64,000 nt of DNA from Pseudoclavibacter endophyticus (GCF_008831085.1 NZ_WBJY01000003.1:62001-126000), one strand, 5' to 3'; positions 49,320-58,036 are shown, counted from the first letter of the stretch. The notes: generated by a model from the letters alone, not told the origin. Numbers and translations: made by a program.

Positions 49320-50095
49320 GCACGGGCAACGCGCCGCTCGTGGAGCTGCGCGACATCGGCAAGCGGTACGGCAGCGTCAACGCGCTCGAGGGGGTTTCGC
49401 TCACCGTCGAGGCAGGGCGCGTGACGTGCGTGCTCGGCGACAACGGCGCCGGCAAGTCGACGCTCATCAAGGTGATCGCGGGCCTGCACCGGCACGATTC
49501 CGGCGAGCTGCTGATCGACGGCGAGCCCACGTCGCTGGCGTCGCCGCGGCAGGCGCTCGAGCGCGGCATCGCGACCGTCTACCAGGATCTCGCCGTCGTC
49601 GGACTCATGCCCGTGTGGCGGAACTTCTTCCTGGGCTCGGAGCTCACGAACGCCCTCGGCGCGCTCCGGGTCAACGAGATGAAGCGCATCGCGAAGCAGG
49701 AGCTGCTCGATATGGGCATCGATCTGCGCGACGTGGAACAGCCGATCGGCACGCTGTCCGGGGGCGAGCGGCAGTGCGTCGCGATCGCGCGCGCCGTGCA
49801 TTTCGGCGCGCGCGTGCTGATCCTCGACGAGCCGACGGCCGCGCTCGGGGTCAAGCAGTCGGGCATCGTGCTGCGCTACATCGCGCGCGCCCGCGACCGG
49901 GGACTCGGGGTCGTGTTCATCACGCACAACCCGCACCACGCATTCCCCGTCGGCGACCGCTTCCTCGTGCTCAAGCGCGGCAGCTCGATCGCGAACCGGG
50001 CGAAGGCCGACATCACCATCGACGAGCTCACGAGGCTCATGGCCGGCGGGCAGGAGCTCGAGGCGCTCGCGCAGGAGCTCGCCGGCGAGGTATAG
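49316..50095 (+). CDS. Sugar ABC transporter ATPase with a single nucleotide-binding domain
   Basis: 259 residues: Walker [10 protein letters not shown] at 41-49, signature LSGGERQ, Walker [10 protein letters not shown], switch histidine in ITHN. Most CUT2 ATPases (RbsA, XylG) carry two fused domains; this one has one, as in FrcA, so it should work as a homodimer. Last gene of the operon; its end faces a small minus-strand gene. Confidence 0.94.
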   Translation: MSTGNAPLVELRDIGKRYGSVNALEGVSLTVEAGRVTCVLGDNGAGKSTLIKVIAGLHRHDSGELLIDGEPTSLASPRQALERGIATVYQDLAVVGLMPVWRNFFLGSELTNALGALRVNEMKRIAKQELLDMGIDLRDVEQPIGTLSGGERQCVAIARAVHFGARVLILDEPTAALGVKQSGIVLRYIARARDRGLGVVFITHNPHHAFPVGDRFLVLKRGSSIANRAKADITIDELTRLMAGGQELEALAQELAGEV

Positions 50096-50137
50096 CCGGC
50101 TGGCGTCGGTCCCGCGGCTGCCGGGGCGAGCGGCCCG

Positions 50138-50263
50138 TCAGGCCGCGGCAGCGCGCTGCGCGTCGAACAGCTGCGCGTCGGGCAGCAGCACGCCGACCGA
50201 GAGCCAGCGCAGGAGGGCGCTGAAGCGCCGGCCGCGGCGCGCGGCGGGGCGACGTGTCGCCAT
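50138..50263 (-). CDS. 41-residue arginine-rich small protein with its own promoter
   Basis: ATG at 50263, TGA at 50140-50138. It begins MATRRPAARRGRRFSALL, continues RWLSVGVLLPDAQLFDAQ and ends RAAAA: nine arginines, seven in the first 13 residues, then one hydrophobic or amphipathic stretch. Support: GGAGG at 50274-50270 with a 6-nt spacer; promoter TTGGTG-17-TACCGT at the right distance; a hairpin in the 5' UTR; a tandem operator upstream. It stands alone, convergent with the sugar transporter and 103 bp after the esterase gene. It could be a membrane-active or nucleic-acid-binding peptide, or a leader peptide with no surviving target. Family unrecognised. Confidence 0.55.
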   Translation of the reverse strand: MATRRPAARRGRRFSALLRWLSVGVLLPDAQLFDAQRAAAA

Positions 50264-50278
50264 GGTCGGCCTCCGTTC

Positions 50279-50307
50279 GTCGGCACCCGTGGGCGGTGCG
50301 TGCCGAC
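50279..50307 (-). promoter_or_regulatory. 5'-UTR hairpin before the small gene
   Basis: GTCGGCAC (50279-50286) and GTGCCGAC (50300-50307) are perfect 8-bp arms around a 13-nt loop. It would form in the mRNA just upstream of GGAGG and could control ribosome access or stabilise the 5' end. Confidence 0.55.
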
Positions 50308-50308
50308 A

Positions 50309-50337
50309 ACGGTAGGCAGGGATGTCCCGGTCACCAA
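50309..50337 (-). promoter_or_regulatory. Promoter of the small gene
   Basis: On the minus strand TTGGTG (50337-50332), 17 bp, TACCGT (50314-50309). Start near 50302, giving a 5' UTR of about 39 nt. Confidence 0.6.
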
Positions 50338-50342
50338 CGGTT

Positions 50343-50360
50343 TGACGTCATGTGACGTCG
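50343..50360. promoter_or_regulatory. Tandem TGACGTC palindromes, probable operator
   Basis: TGACGTCA (50343-50350), a full palindrome, and TGACGTCG (50353-50360) start exactly 10 bp apart, one helical turn, and lie 5 bp upstream of the -35 hexamer. This is an activator-like position for a dimeric regulator. Confidence 0.55.
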
Positions 50361-50366
50361 CGGCCG

Positions 50367-51830
50367 TCACAGCAGCGGGAGGAGCCCCGCGTAGGGGGCG
50401 CCCGATTCCTCATCGGGCGAAGGCGCGGGGTCGGTGAAGATGCGGGCGGGACTGTCCCACGACCAGGGCGTCCACTCGGCGGCGCCAGTCCGGACGTACG
50501 CGACGGCGGCCCCGTGATACGCGCTTGCCAGTTCGCCGGGTGGGCGGGCCCCGGCGATCCGGGAGACGCCCTCGGCGTCCAGCACGTCAAAGAAGAACGG
50601 CACGTCGAGGCAGTGGAGCGCCCAGTGCATCGTGGGCGAACGCCACGAGAACGCGTACACCCACGTGGCGGCCGACGCCGCGTTCCTCGCCCGCGCTGCC
50701 CGAACGACATCGCGCCGCATCGTGGTATCGCTGATGAACCTGCCGACCAGGCGGCGCGTGCCCTCTCGTGCGAGGGCGTCGTTCGCCGCGAGGTAGCCGC
50801 GCCGCCGCGCACCGCTGAGGCCGAGCGCCTCGAAGAGCAGCGGACGCGGTGCGCTGCCGATCACCGCGGGGAGGTCGTCAGCGATCATCGTGAACTCGTC
50901 GTCCAGGCCGCCGACGACCAGGGGTGTGTCGCCGCCGATGCCGGCGGCGAGCGCGTCGAGGGTGCTGCGCTCGATCAGCTCCCCGTCGATCGTCGGGCCG
51001 ATGTTGGGGATGCCGCCGTCGAGTCCGGCGCGGAGGGCGCGAAGTCCGCCGCGCAGCGGGTCGGGGATGAGCTCCGTGAGCCTGGCCCTCGGAACGGTCC
51101 CGAAGGCGTGGGTGCTCGACGAATCCAGGCCCGCCGCTCGCGCGACGGCCGTGGCGAGCATCCGCGCCTCGTCCGCGCCGACCGTGACCGCCGTCGGCGA
51201 CATGCACCAGGCGTGTCGGAAGAGTCCCTGTGCGCGCGGCATCGCGAGCAGCGTCAGCACCCCGCCGCCGCCCGCCGACTGTCCCGCGAGCGTGACCCTG
51301 TTGGCGTCGCCGCCGAATGCCGCGATATTGCGCTGCACCCACTCGAGCGCGAGCAGCCAATCGCGCACGCCCCGATTCGACGCGCCGCCGTCGACCCACC
51401 CGAATCCGTCGAAGCCCACCCGGTACGCCACCGTGACGGTCACGACACCGTCGCGGGCGAACGACTCACCCCGGTACCAGGGGGACGCGATCGACCCCGA
51501 GACGTACCCGCCGCCGTGGAGGTAGACGAGCACCGGCAGGGCGGCGCCCGGCCCCGGTTCGGGCGTGAACACGTTGACGTTGAGGACGTCGTCGCCCTCG
51601 ACAGAGGGCTCGGGGATGAGGGTCACGCCGGTCGCGCCCGACTGCGAGGTCGCGCCCGGTGCTGTCGCGTCGCGCACACCATCCCACGGCTCACGGGCCA
51701 CTGGGGCCGCGAAGCGCAGGTCGCCAACCGGCGGTTGCGCGTAGGGAGTGCCGAGGAAGACGGCGCATCCGTCGCTCCAGCGGCCGCGAACGCGGCCGGC
51801 GTCGGTGTGGACGACGGGGGGATGCTGCAC
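50367..51830 (-). CDS. Type-B carboxylesterase
   Basis: 487 residues of the alpha/beta-hydrolase carboxylesterase family. HGGG oxyanion loop at 105-108, nucleophile Ser185 in GQSAGGGG, acid residue in GGLDDEF and a histidine in MHWALHCLDVPFFF. No signal peptide, so intracellular. Start is GTG 51830 with AGGAG 5 nt upstream. It follows the GCS2-type ligase gene by 61 bp on the same strand. Confidence 0.92.
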   Translation of the reverse strand: MQHPPVVHTDAGRVRGRWSDGCAVFLGTPYAQPPVGDLRFAAPVAREPWDGVRDATAPGATSQSGATGVTLIPEPSVEGDDVLNVNVFTPEPGPGAALPVLVYLHGGGYVSGSIASPWYRGESFARDGVVTVTVAYRVGFDGFGWVDGGASNRGVRDWLLALEWVQRNIAAFGGDANRVTLAGQSAGGGGVLTLLAMPRAQGLFRHAWCMSPTAVTVGADEARMLATAVARAAGLDSSSTHAFGTVPRARLTELIPDPLRGGLRALRAGLDGGIPNIGPTIDGELIERSTLDALAAGIGGDTPLVVGGLDDEFTMIADDLPAVIGSAPRPLLFEALGLSGARRRGYLAANDALAREGTRRLVGRFISDTTMRRDVVRAARARNAASAATWVYAFSWRSPTMHWALHCLDVPFFFDVLDAEGVSRIAGARPPGELASAYHGAAVAYVRTGAAEWTPWSWDSPARIFTDPAPSPDEESGAPYAGLLPLL

Positions 51831-51891
51831 GCTGGCTCCTTCTGGCCGGGACGGGCGGGATCGGAGTCGGGGCGGGGAGGATGAGGGGACG

Positions 51892-53001
51892 CTACCGGGC
51901 GGGCAGGCGCAGCTCGTCGACGAGGGCGTCGACGACCGCCGTCAGGTCGCCGCCGTGCGCCCGCGCGACGGCGCGCTGGCGGTCGGCGCTCGAGCCCCGC
52001 GCGATGAGCCGCTCGATCGATGCGAACTCGCGTTCGCAGCCGAGGTCGCGGGCGATCGGCGCCCACTCCTCCAGCTTGTCGGCGAGCACGTCCGTCACGA
52101 GCCGCTCGTCGCCCCGCGCGTTCTCGATGACGATGGCCTCGAGCCCGTACCGGGATGCGCGCCACTTGTTCTCGCGCACGAACCAGCTGGGCAGGCGATC
52201 GAGCTCCGCGCCCTCGTCGAGTCGACGCGAGGTGCGCTCGACGATCACGTGGCTGAGCGCGGTGATCGCGGCGAGGTCGTCGGGACGCGTGGCGCCGTCG
52301 GCGATGCGGATCTCGACCGTGCCGTAGTGCACGGCCGGCCGCACGTCCCAGCGGATCTCGCCGAGGACGTCCACGATCCCCGTGTGCAGGTAGTCGTGAC
52401 TCACGCGCTCGATGTCGCTCCACGACTCGAGCTCGGGCGGCAGCCCGCCGGTCGGCAGCTGCTGGAACACCATGGAGCGATGCGACGAGAAGGTCGTGTC
52501 GTCGCCGAGCCAGAACGGGCTCGACGTGGACAGCGCGAGGATGAGCGGGTAGTGGGCGAGCACGCCATGCATGATCGGCACCACCTTCTCCCTGTGCTCC
52601 ACGCCCACGTGCGTGTGCACGCCCCAGATCGCCAGCTGCCGGCCCCAGTCGCCCGACCGTTCGGTGACGTGTCGGTAGCGTTCGCCGGGATTGATGACCT
52701 GGTCGCGCCAGTCCGAGAACGGATGCGTGCCCGCTCCGATGAGCTCGGCGCCTGCGTCGGTCGCGAGGTCGAGCACTCGATCGCGCAGCGCCGTCAACTC
52801 GGCGACCGCCTCGCCGACCGTGCGGTGCACGCCGGTGACGAGCTCGATGGTGTTCTGCATGAACTCGCCGGTCACGCGTGCGTCGCCGGCGCCCTCCACG
52901 ATGCCGGGCGCCGCGGGCACGAGTGCGCGCGAGACCGGGTCGACGAGGCAGAGCTCCCACTCGACCCCGAGGGTCGAGCGCTCCGAGGCGGCGAATTCCA
53001 T
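51892..53001 (-). CDS. GCS2-family carboxylate-amine ligase (YbdK/glutamate-cysteine ligase type)
   Basis: 369 residues: LGVEWELCLVD at the start, GAGTHPFSDWRDQ, HTHVGV and ASRYGLEAIV are typical of glutamate-cysteine ligase type 2. In Actinobacteria members act in gamma-glutamylcysteine or ergothioneine synthesis, or have unknown substrates. The ATG at 53001 (MEFAASERSTLG) is chosen over the long open frame upstream because a TACGCT box ends 6 nt before it. Confidence 0.92.
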   Translation of the reverse strand: MEFAASERSTLGVEWELCLVDPVSRALVPAAPGIVEGAGDARVTGEFMQNTIELVTGVHRTVGEAVAELTALRDRVLDLATDAGAELIGAGTHPFSDWRDQVINPGERYRHVTERSGDWGRQLAIWGVHTHVGVEHREKVVPIMHGVLAHYPLILALSTSSPFWLGDDTTFSSHRSMVFQQLPTGGLPPELESWSDIERVSHDYLHTGIVDVLGEIRWDVRPAVHYGTVEIRIADGATRPDDLAAITALSHVIVERTSRRLDEGAELDRLPSWFVRENKWRASRYGLEAIVIENARGDERLVTDVLADKLEEWAPIARDLGCEREFASIERLIARGSSADRQRAVARAHGGDLTAVVDALVDELRLPAR

Positions 53002-53007
53002 GCGTTC

Positions 53008-53013
53008 AGCGTA
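53008..53013 (-). promoter_or_regulatory. -10 box TACGCT of a probable leaderless transcript
   Basis: On the minus strand TACGCT (53013-53008) is followed by 6 nt and the ATG at 53001. Confidence 0.5.
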
Positions 53014-53150
53014 AGTGGCGGCGCGCCCGCGGGCAGTGACATTCCGCCGGGCCTTCGCACGGCGCCACACCCGGCAGACCGGGAAATCCGTGCCGCGACC
53101 CGGCAGTGATGCGAGAATGGGGCGCGAGGGTTGCAAGCGCCGGACCGAAT

Positions 53151-53164
53151 GGTTCGGCCGAACC
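53151..53164. promoter_or_regulatory. 14-bp palindrome upstream of the small membrane protein gene
   Basis: GGTTCGGCCGAACC, perfect, with an overlapping CCGAA/TTCGG repeat on its left. It lies about 20 bp before the ribosome binding site of the gene at 53186, where a repressor could bind. Confidence 0.4.
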
Positions 53165-53185
53165 CATACAAACTTTGGAGGGCGC

Positions 53186-53461
53186 ATGTTCGAAGCAGCT
53201 GCAGCACCGTCGGTCACTGCACTCACGGTCGCAGACGGGCCACTCGATGTGACGCCGTTCATCGTCGGCGCCGTCGTGCTGCTGTTGCTCGGCGCCGTCG
53301 CCCTGTTCTTCCTGCTGCGGCGCCGCGGCGGCAAGGCCGCGGGTGCCAATGGCTCGACGGAGATGGGCAGTGCCGTATCGGCGGCGGCGACGTCCGGGGC
53401 CGGGGCCGGGGCCACGGCGGCCGACGGCGACGACGACGCGGCTCCGGGCACGCGGCAGTAG
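53186..53461 (+). CDS. Small single-pass membrane protein
   Basis: 91 residues: a short extracytoplasmic N-terminus, one membrane helix (FIVGAVVLLLLGAVALFFLL) followed by RRRGGK, which sets the inside orientation, and a 40-residue Ala/Gly/Asp cytoplasmic tail. TTGGAGGGCGC precedes the ATG at 53186. Function unknown. The gap to rpsP (53462-53664) contains TTGACC at 53595-53600 but no matching -10, so the rpsP promoter is not settled. Confidence 0.7.
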   Translation: MFEAAAAPSVTALTVADGPLDVTPFIVGAVVLLLLGAVALFFLLRRRGGKAAGANGSTEMGSAVSAAATSGAGAGATAADGDDDAAPGTRQ

Positions 53462-53664
53462 GCGCCGGCGGCCGCGTTCGGCTGCCGCTCACGGCGCCAC
53501 GGCAGCTCGGCTCGCGCAAGAGCGAGAAGTCTGACAAAATGAGCGGCTGAGTCTGCGCCTCGACCCTCTATCCGACGCGCGACACCACCGAGCTTTGACC
53601 GGGTTTGCCCCACGCACCAGGTCGTCGTTCATCGCTTGCACACACCAACTGGAGACACGTACAC

Positions 53665-54120
53665 GTGGCTGTCAAAATCCGTTTGAAGCGCCTGGGTAAA
53701 ATCCGGGCCCCGTTCTACCGCATCGTCGTGGCCGACTCGCGCACCAAGCGCAACGGCCGCGTCATCGAGGAGATCGGCAAGTACCACCCTACCGAGCATC
53801 CGTCGCTCATCGAGGTCGACTCCGAGCGCGCGCAGTACTGGCTCGGCGTCGGCGCGCAGCCGTCGGAGGCGGTCGTCGCGCTCCTCAAGCTCACGGGCGA
53901 CTGGGGCACGTTCACGGGCGAGGGCCCGACCGAGAGCCGGGTTCAGACGCCCGAGGGCAAGACGGCTTTCGTCGCCGACGAGAACAAGAAGCCCGTGCTC
54001 CGCCCGAAGGCCGACGTCAAGGCTGCGCCTGCCGCCGACGACGCCGCTCCCGCCGAGGCGCCGGCCGACGACGACGCGTCGACCCAGGTCGCCGAGGCGC
54101 CCGCAGAGGAGAAGGCCTAA
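53665..54120 (+). CDS. rpsP: 30S ribosomal protein S16 with a long acidic tail
   Basis: 151 residues from the GTG at 53665 ([26 protein letters not shown] would be the usual opening). The S16 fold ends near residue 110; about 40 Ala/Asp/Glu/Pro residues follow ([15 protein letters not shown]). S16 helps assemble the 5' domain of 16S rRNA. First gene of rpsP-khpA-rimM-flippase-trmD. Confidence 0.96.
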   Translation: MAVKIRLKRLGKIRAPFYRIVVADSRTKRNGRVIEEIGKYHPTEHPSLIEVDSERAQYWLGVGAQPSEAVVALLKLTGDWGTFTGEGPTESRVQTPEGKTAFVADENKKPVLRPKADVKAAPAADDAAPAEAPADDDASTQVAEAPAEEKA

Positions 54121-54123
54121 CAC

Positions 54124-54354
54124 ATGCTGTCGTCCGCGCTCGACCACATCGTCCGGGGCATCGTCGATCACCCCGACGAGGTTCGCGTGGACCGCGCCGA
54201 GACACCGCGCGGCGAGGTCCTCGAGGTGCACGTGCACCCTGAGGACCTCGGGCGCGTGATCGGTCGCGCCGGACGTACCGCGAAAGCGCTGCGTACGATC
54301 GTGACCGCCCTCGCCGACGGCGCCCGCGTGCGCGTCGACGTGATCGACGACTGA
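54124..54354 (+). CDS. khpA: KH-domain RNA-binding protein KhpA
   Basis: 76 residues: a single KH domain with GRAG as the GxxG loop (LGRVIGRAGRTAKALRT). In Gram-positives KhpA pairs with KhpB (Jag) and binds RNA, affecting cell elongation. Placed, as usual, between rpsP and rimM. Confidence 0.95.
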   Translation: MLSSALDHIVRGIVDHPDEVRVDRAETPRGEVLEVHVHPEDLGRVIGRAGRTAKALRTIVTALADGARVRVDVIDD

Positions 54355-54356
54355 CG

Positions 54357-54977
54357 GTGGCAGCGAAGAACCAGGGCATCACGCAGCTGCGTGTCGGCCG
54401 CCTCACGAAAGCGCACGGACTCAAGGGTGCGATCAAGCTCGAGCTGTTCACCGACGAACCCGATCGCCGCTTCGTACCCGGGGCGACCTTCTCGCTGCAG
54501 GTGCCGCCGACGAGCCCCTGGCACGGCAAGACCCTGAAGGTCACCGAGCTCCGCTGGTACAACGGCCACCCGGTCGGATTCTTCGAGGGGGTCGACGACC
54601 GCACGACGGCCGAGTCGCTCGTGAAGGCCATCCTCTGGGTCGATCAAGACAACGCCGAGGAGCTCGACGACGACACCTGGTACGACCACCAGCTCACCGG
54701 GCTGCAGGTGCACCGCGACGGCGAGCCCGTCGGTACCGTCCTGCGCGTCGAACACCTGCCCGCCCAAGATCTCATCGTCGTCGAGACGCCTCGCGGTGAG
54801 GTCTTCGTGCCGTTCGTGAAAGCGATCGTCCCGTCGGTCGACACCGCGGCCGGGATCATCACGGTCACTCCGCCGACCGGGTTGTTCGAGCCCATTCCCG
54901 ATGACGATGCCGGCGGTGCTGCCCCCGACGATCCGCAGGCCCCCACGGAGCCCTCCACGCTGAAGCAGCGGGACTAA
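54357..54977 (+). CDS. rimM: Ribosome maturation factor RimM
   Basis: 206 residues: the N-terminal RimM barrel (LRVGRLTKAHGLKGAIKLELFTD) and the C-terminal PRC barrel (DHQLTGLQVHRDGEPVGTV). It binds S19 and assists 30S head assembly. GTG start two bases after khpA. trmD usually follows immediately; here one gene intervenes. Confidence 0.96.
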   Translation: MAAKNQGITQLRVGRLTKAHGLKGAIKLELFTDEPDRRFVPGATFSLQVPPTSPWHGKTLKVTELRWYNGHPVGFFEGVDDRTTAESLVKAILWVDQDNAEELDDDTWYDHQLTGLQVHRDGEPVGTVLRVEHLPAQDLIVVETPRGEVFVPFVKAIVPSVDTAAGIITVTPPTGLFEPIPDDDAGGAAPDDPQAPTEPSTLKQRD

Positions 54978-54981
54978 CGCC

Positions 54982-56361
54982 ATGCGGTGGGTCGCGTTCT
55001 CTTCGGTGTTCGCCGGGCTGAGCGGCTACGCCATCATCCTGCTGGCGACGTCGACCTTCGGCGCCGACCACCGGTTCGAGATCTTCAACGTGTTCTGGGG
55101 GCTCTTCTTCGCCCTGCACGGCATCCTGCTCGGGATCATGCACGAGACCACGCGAGCGGTGCGTGTTTCGACTGGCGGAGCCGATGCCGGCGACGATCCA
55201 ACCGCAGACCTCCTGTTGACCGATCCCGTGCGCGCCGAGCAGACCGCCCGGCGCCGCGACGAGCGTGCGCGCCCCCTGCCCGTCGCGTTCGGCATTGGTC
55301 TCGTCACCGGCGGGCTCGTCGCCGCGACGAGCCCGCTGTGGGCATGGAACCTGCTCGGCGCCATGGCGCCGCTCGGCGTCGCCCTCGCGAGCGTCGCGCT
55401 CACGCTCGTCGCGGTGCAGGCCGTGCTCTTCGGGCTTCTCAGCGGCTCCGGGCGATGGAGCCGGTACGGCAAGCTCCTCTGCGTCGAGGCGCTCGCCCGC
55501 ATCGGTGTCGCGGGCATCGCCATCGTCTCGGGCGACCCGCTCGCCGGGTTCCTGTACGCCACCGTCGCCGGCGTCGTCGTGGTGCCAGTCATCCTGCTGC
55601 TGCCGGGTACGAGAACGCTCGTGTCGCTCCGCGCCGACGTCCGGCGCGGGGAGCTCGCGCGCCGGACGCTCGGCGCCATGCTCGCGGCCAGCGCCGCGGC
55701 GATGCTCGTCGTCGGGTTCCCCGTGCTCATCAAGGCCGCCCGGCCAGACACCGACCCCGTCGTGATGAGCAACCTGCTCCTCGCCGTCACGCTCACCCGC
55801 GCGCCCATCCTCATGCCGATCACCTCGTTCCAGAACGCGATCGTCGTCTACTTCGTCGACCGCGCTTCCCACGGACGCCGGGTGCTCCTGGGGCCGTGCG
55901 GCATCGTGTTCGGCGTCGCCGTCATCGGCTCGCTCCTCGCCTGGCTCATCGGTGAGCCCATCATCGCCTTCATGGGCGAAGGCTTCAGCGTCGGCGGGCA
56001 AGTCCTCGCCGCGCTCACGTTCGCGGCCGGGTTCACCGGCATGCTGTTCGTCACCGGCTCGGCGGTGCTCGCGCGCGAACGTCACGGCGTGTACGTGGCG
56101 GGGTGGTGGACCGCGTCGATCGCGGCGGCCGTGCTGCTGGTCGTCGTGCCCGGCGCGGTCGTCGCGACGGTGCTCGCCCTCAGCGCCGGCCCACTCGCGG
56201 GAGCGCTCGTGCACGTCGCGTTCGGGATGCGCCGCCCGGCGGGCGGCGCCGAGCAGGTGCCGCACGGCCCCGCGGGCGTCGTCGGCGCCCCTCGAGACCT
56301 GGAGCCCACGGGAACGACCTCGGCCGATACGGCCGAACGCGCCGATGAGGCGGGCACCTGA
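54982..56361 (+). CDS. Polytopic membrane protein resembling MOP-type polysaccharide flippases
   Basis: 459 residues with about 12 membrane helices and a disordered cytoplasmic end. The start [19 protein letters not shown] and the repeated alternation of long helices with short Arg-rich loops recall O-antigen/teichoic-acid flippases; no catalytic motif exists to prove it. It begins 4 bp after rimM and ends overlapping trmD by one base (TGATG), so it is co-translated with two RNA-modification genes. Confidence 0.7.
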   Translation: MRWVAFSSVFAGLSGYAIILLATSTFGADHRFEIFNVFWGLFFALHGILLGIMHETTRAVRVSTGGADAGDDPTADLLLTDPVRAEQTARRRDERARPLPVAFGIGLVTGGLVAATSPLWAWNLLGAMAPLGVALASVALTLVAVQAVLFGLLSGSGRWSRYGKLLCVEALARIGVAGIAIVSGDPLAGFLYATVAGVVVVPVILLLPGTRTLVSLRADVRRGELARRTLGAMLAASAAAMLVVGFPVLIKAARPDTDPVVMSNLLLAVTLTRAPILMPITSFQNAIVVYFVDRASHGRRVLLGPCGIVFGVAVIGSLLAWLIGEPIIAFMGEGFSVGGQVLAALTFAAGFTGMLFVTGSAVLARERHGVYVAGWWTASIAAAVLLVVVPGAVVATVLALSAGPLAGALVHVAFGMRRPAGGAEQVPHGPAGVVGAPRDLEPTGTTSADTAERADEAGT

Positions 56362-57164
56362 TGCGGATCGACATCATCTCGATCTTCCCCGAGTTCTTCC
56401 GTGCCCTCGACATCTCGCTGCTCGGCAAGGCGCGCCAGTCGGGTCTCGTCGACGTGCGCGTGCATGATCTGCGCGACGCGACGACCGACCGGCATCGCAC
56501 CGTCGACGACACGCCCTACGGCGGGGGAGCGGGCATGGTCATGAAGCCGGAGCCGTGGGGCATCACGCTCGACCACATCCTCGGCGACCGGAGCGACGTA
56601 TCCGGTGCCGATGCGGCGTCGGCGGAGCCGGGAGCATCCGGTCGCGAGGTCGACGCATCGGAGGCCGACGCACCGGAGGCCGACGATCGGCCCATCGTCG
56701 TGTTTCCCTCGCCGGCCGGCGCCGTCTTCACGCAGTCGACGGCGCGGCGCTACGCGCTCGAGCGGCATCTGGTCTTCGGATGCGGCAGGTATGAGGGCAT
56801 CGACCAGCGGGTGTTCGAGGACACGGCGAGGCGGGCCCGCGTCGAGCTCGTGTCGATTGGCGACTACGTGCTCAACGGCGGCGAGGTCGCCGTCATGGCG
56901 ATGATCGAGGCGTTCGGCAGGCTCATCCCCGGCGTCGTCGGCAATCCGGAATCGCTCGTCGAGGAATCGCACGAGGACGGGCTGCTCGAGTACCCGAGCT
57001 ACACGAAGCCGGCCAGCTGGCGCGGGCTCGACGTGCCGGAGGTGCTGCTGAGCGGCCACCACGCCCGCGTCGCGGCGTGGCGGCGCGAGCAGCAGCTCGA
57101 ACGCACCCGGCGGGTGCGGCCCGATCTGCTGCCGCCGGAGCTGCGCGGGACGGACGGCGAGTAG
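56361..57164 (+). CDS. trmD: tRNA (guanine-N1)-methyltransferase with an acidic insert
   Basis: 267 residues. SPOUT enzyme that methylates G37 of tRNAs and prevents frameshifting. The family start [30 protein letters not shown], the knot around [11 protein letters not shown] and [10 protein letters not shown] are intact. Residues about 76-109 are an acidic Ala/Ser/Asp insert not found in typical TrmD; it carries a 15-bp DNA duplication. ATG overlaps the preceding stop. Confidence 0.96.
   Translation: MRIDIISIFPEFFRALDISLLGKARQSGLVDVRVHDLRDATTDRHRTVDDTPYGGGAGMVMKPEPWGITLDHILGDRSDVSGADAASAEPGASGREVDASEADAPEADDRPIVVFPSPAGAVFTQSTARRYALERHLVFGCGRYEGIDQRVFEDTARRARVELVSIGDYVLNGGEVAVMAMIEAFGRLIPGVVGNPESLVEESHEDGLLEYPSYTKPASWRGLDVPEVLLSGHHARVAAWRREQQLERTRRVRPDLLPPELRGTDGE
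56652..56681 (+). repeat. 15-bp tandem duplication in the TrmD insert
   Basis: GACGCATCGGAGGCC (56652-56666) is followed by GACGCACCGGAGGCC (56667-56681), encoding [10 protein letters not shown]. One substitution separates the copies, so the duplication is recent or selected. Confidence 0.85.
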
Positions 57165-57187
57165 GCGGGACGGACGGACGGCCGGTG

Positions 57188-57961
57188 CTACTCGTCACGC
57201 GCCGTCAGCACGACGGGCCCGTCCTCCGTGATCGCGACCGTGTGCTCGCTGTGGGCGCCGCGCGAGCCGTCGGCGCTGCGCAAAGTCCAGCCGTCGTTCG
57301 GGTCCTGCACGATCTTGTCGGTCGTCTCGAGGAACCAGGGCTCGATCGCGAGCACGAGGCCGGGCCGGAGCGGCACGCCGCGCTTCGGCCGCCCCTTGTT
57401 CGGCACCGAGGGCGCCTCGTGCATGGTGCGCCCCACGCCGTGTCCGCCGAACTCGAGGTTGACGGGGTAGCCGTACGATTTGGCGACGCTGCCGATGGCG
57501 TGCGAGATGTCGCCGATCTTGTTGCCGACGACGGCGGCCTCGATGCCGGCGTCGAGCGCCTCCCGCGTCGCGCGGATCAGCCGCTGGTCGCTCTCGAGCT
57601 TCGTGCCGACGTTGAACGACACCGCGGAGTCAGCGACCCAGCCGTCGACCTGCACGGCGAAGTCGAGGGTGAGCAGGTCGCCGTCTTCGAGGGCGTAGTC
57701 GAAGGGGCGCCCGTGCAGCACGCCGTCGTTGACGGCCGTGCAGATGTAGTGGCCGAAGGGCGACTCGCCGAACGACGGGTGATAGTCCAAATAACACGAG
57801 ACGGCGCCGCGATCGCGGACGAGGGCGCCCGCGCGCTCATCGATCTCCAGCAGGTTGGTGCCGACCTTCACCTCGCTCATCAGCAGTTGCAGGGTTTCCG
57901 CGACGAAGCGGCCGGCCGGCCGCATCTGCTCGAGTTCGGCTGGTGTGCGCAGTTCAATCAC
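57188..57961 (-). CDS. map: Methionine aminopeptidase, type I
   Basis: 257 residues from the GTG at 57961 (MIELRTPAELEQMRPAG). The five metal ligands are present: Asp100, Asp111, His174, Glu207, Glu239. It removes initiator Met from nascent proteins. A TACCGT box 6 nt before the GTG supports this start over the longer open frame. In most Actinobacteria map follows secY-adk; here it lies alone, convergent with trmD, about 38 kb from adk. Confidence 0.95.
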   Translation of the reverse strand: MIELRTPAELEQMRPAGRFVAETLQLLMSEVKVGTNLLEIDERAGALVRDRGAVSCYLDYHPSFGESPFGHYICTAVNDGVLHGRPFDYALEDGDLLTLDFAVQVDGWVADSAVSFNVGTKLESDQRLIRATREALDAGIEAAVVGNKIGDISHAIGSVAKSYGYPVNLEFGGHGVGRTMHEAPSVPNKGRPKRGVPLRPGLVLAIEPWFLETTDKIVQDPNDGWTLRSADGSRGAHSEHTVAITEDGPVVLTARDE

Positions 57962-57967
57962 GGGACC

Positions 57968-57973
57968 ACGGTA
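57968..57973 (-). promoter_or_regulatory. -10 box TACCGT of a probable leaderless map transcript
   Basis: On the minus strand TACCGT (57973-57968), then 6 nt, then the GTG at 57961. Confidence 0.5.
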
Positions 57974-58024
57974 CTCTGCGGCGCGCGCGGCCGCCGAGAC
58001 CAGCCGGTTTGCACCTCGTGCTCG

Positions 58025-58030
58025 TAGTCT
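58025..58030 (+). promoter_or_regulatory. -10 box TAGTCT of a probable leaderless transcript
   Basis: TAGTCT is followed by GGGGCC and the ATG at 58037. It faces the map -10 box 52 bp away in a 75-bp divergent region. Confidence 0.55.
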
Positions 58031-58036
58031 GGGGCC

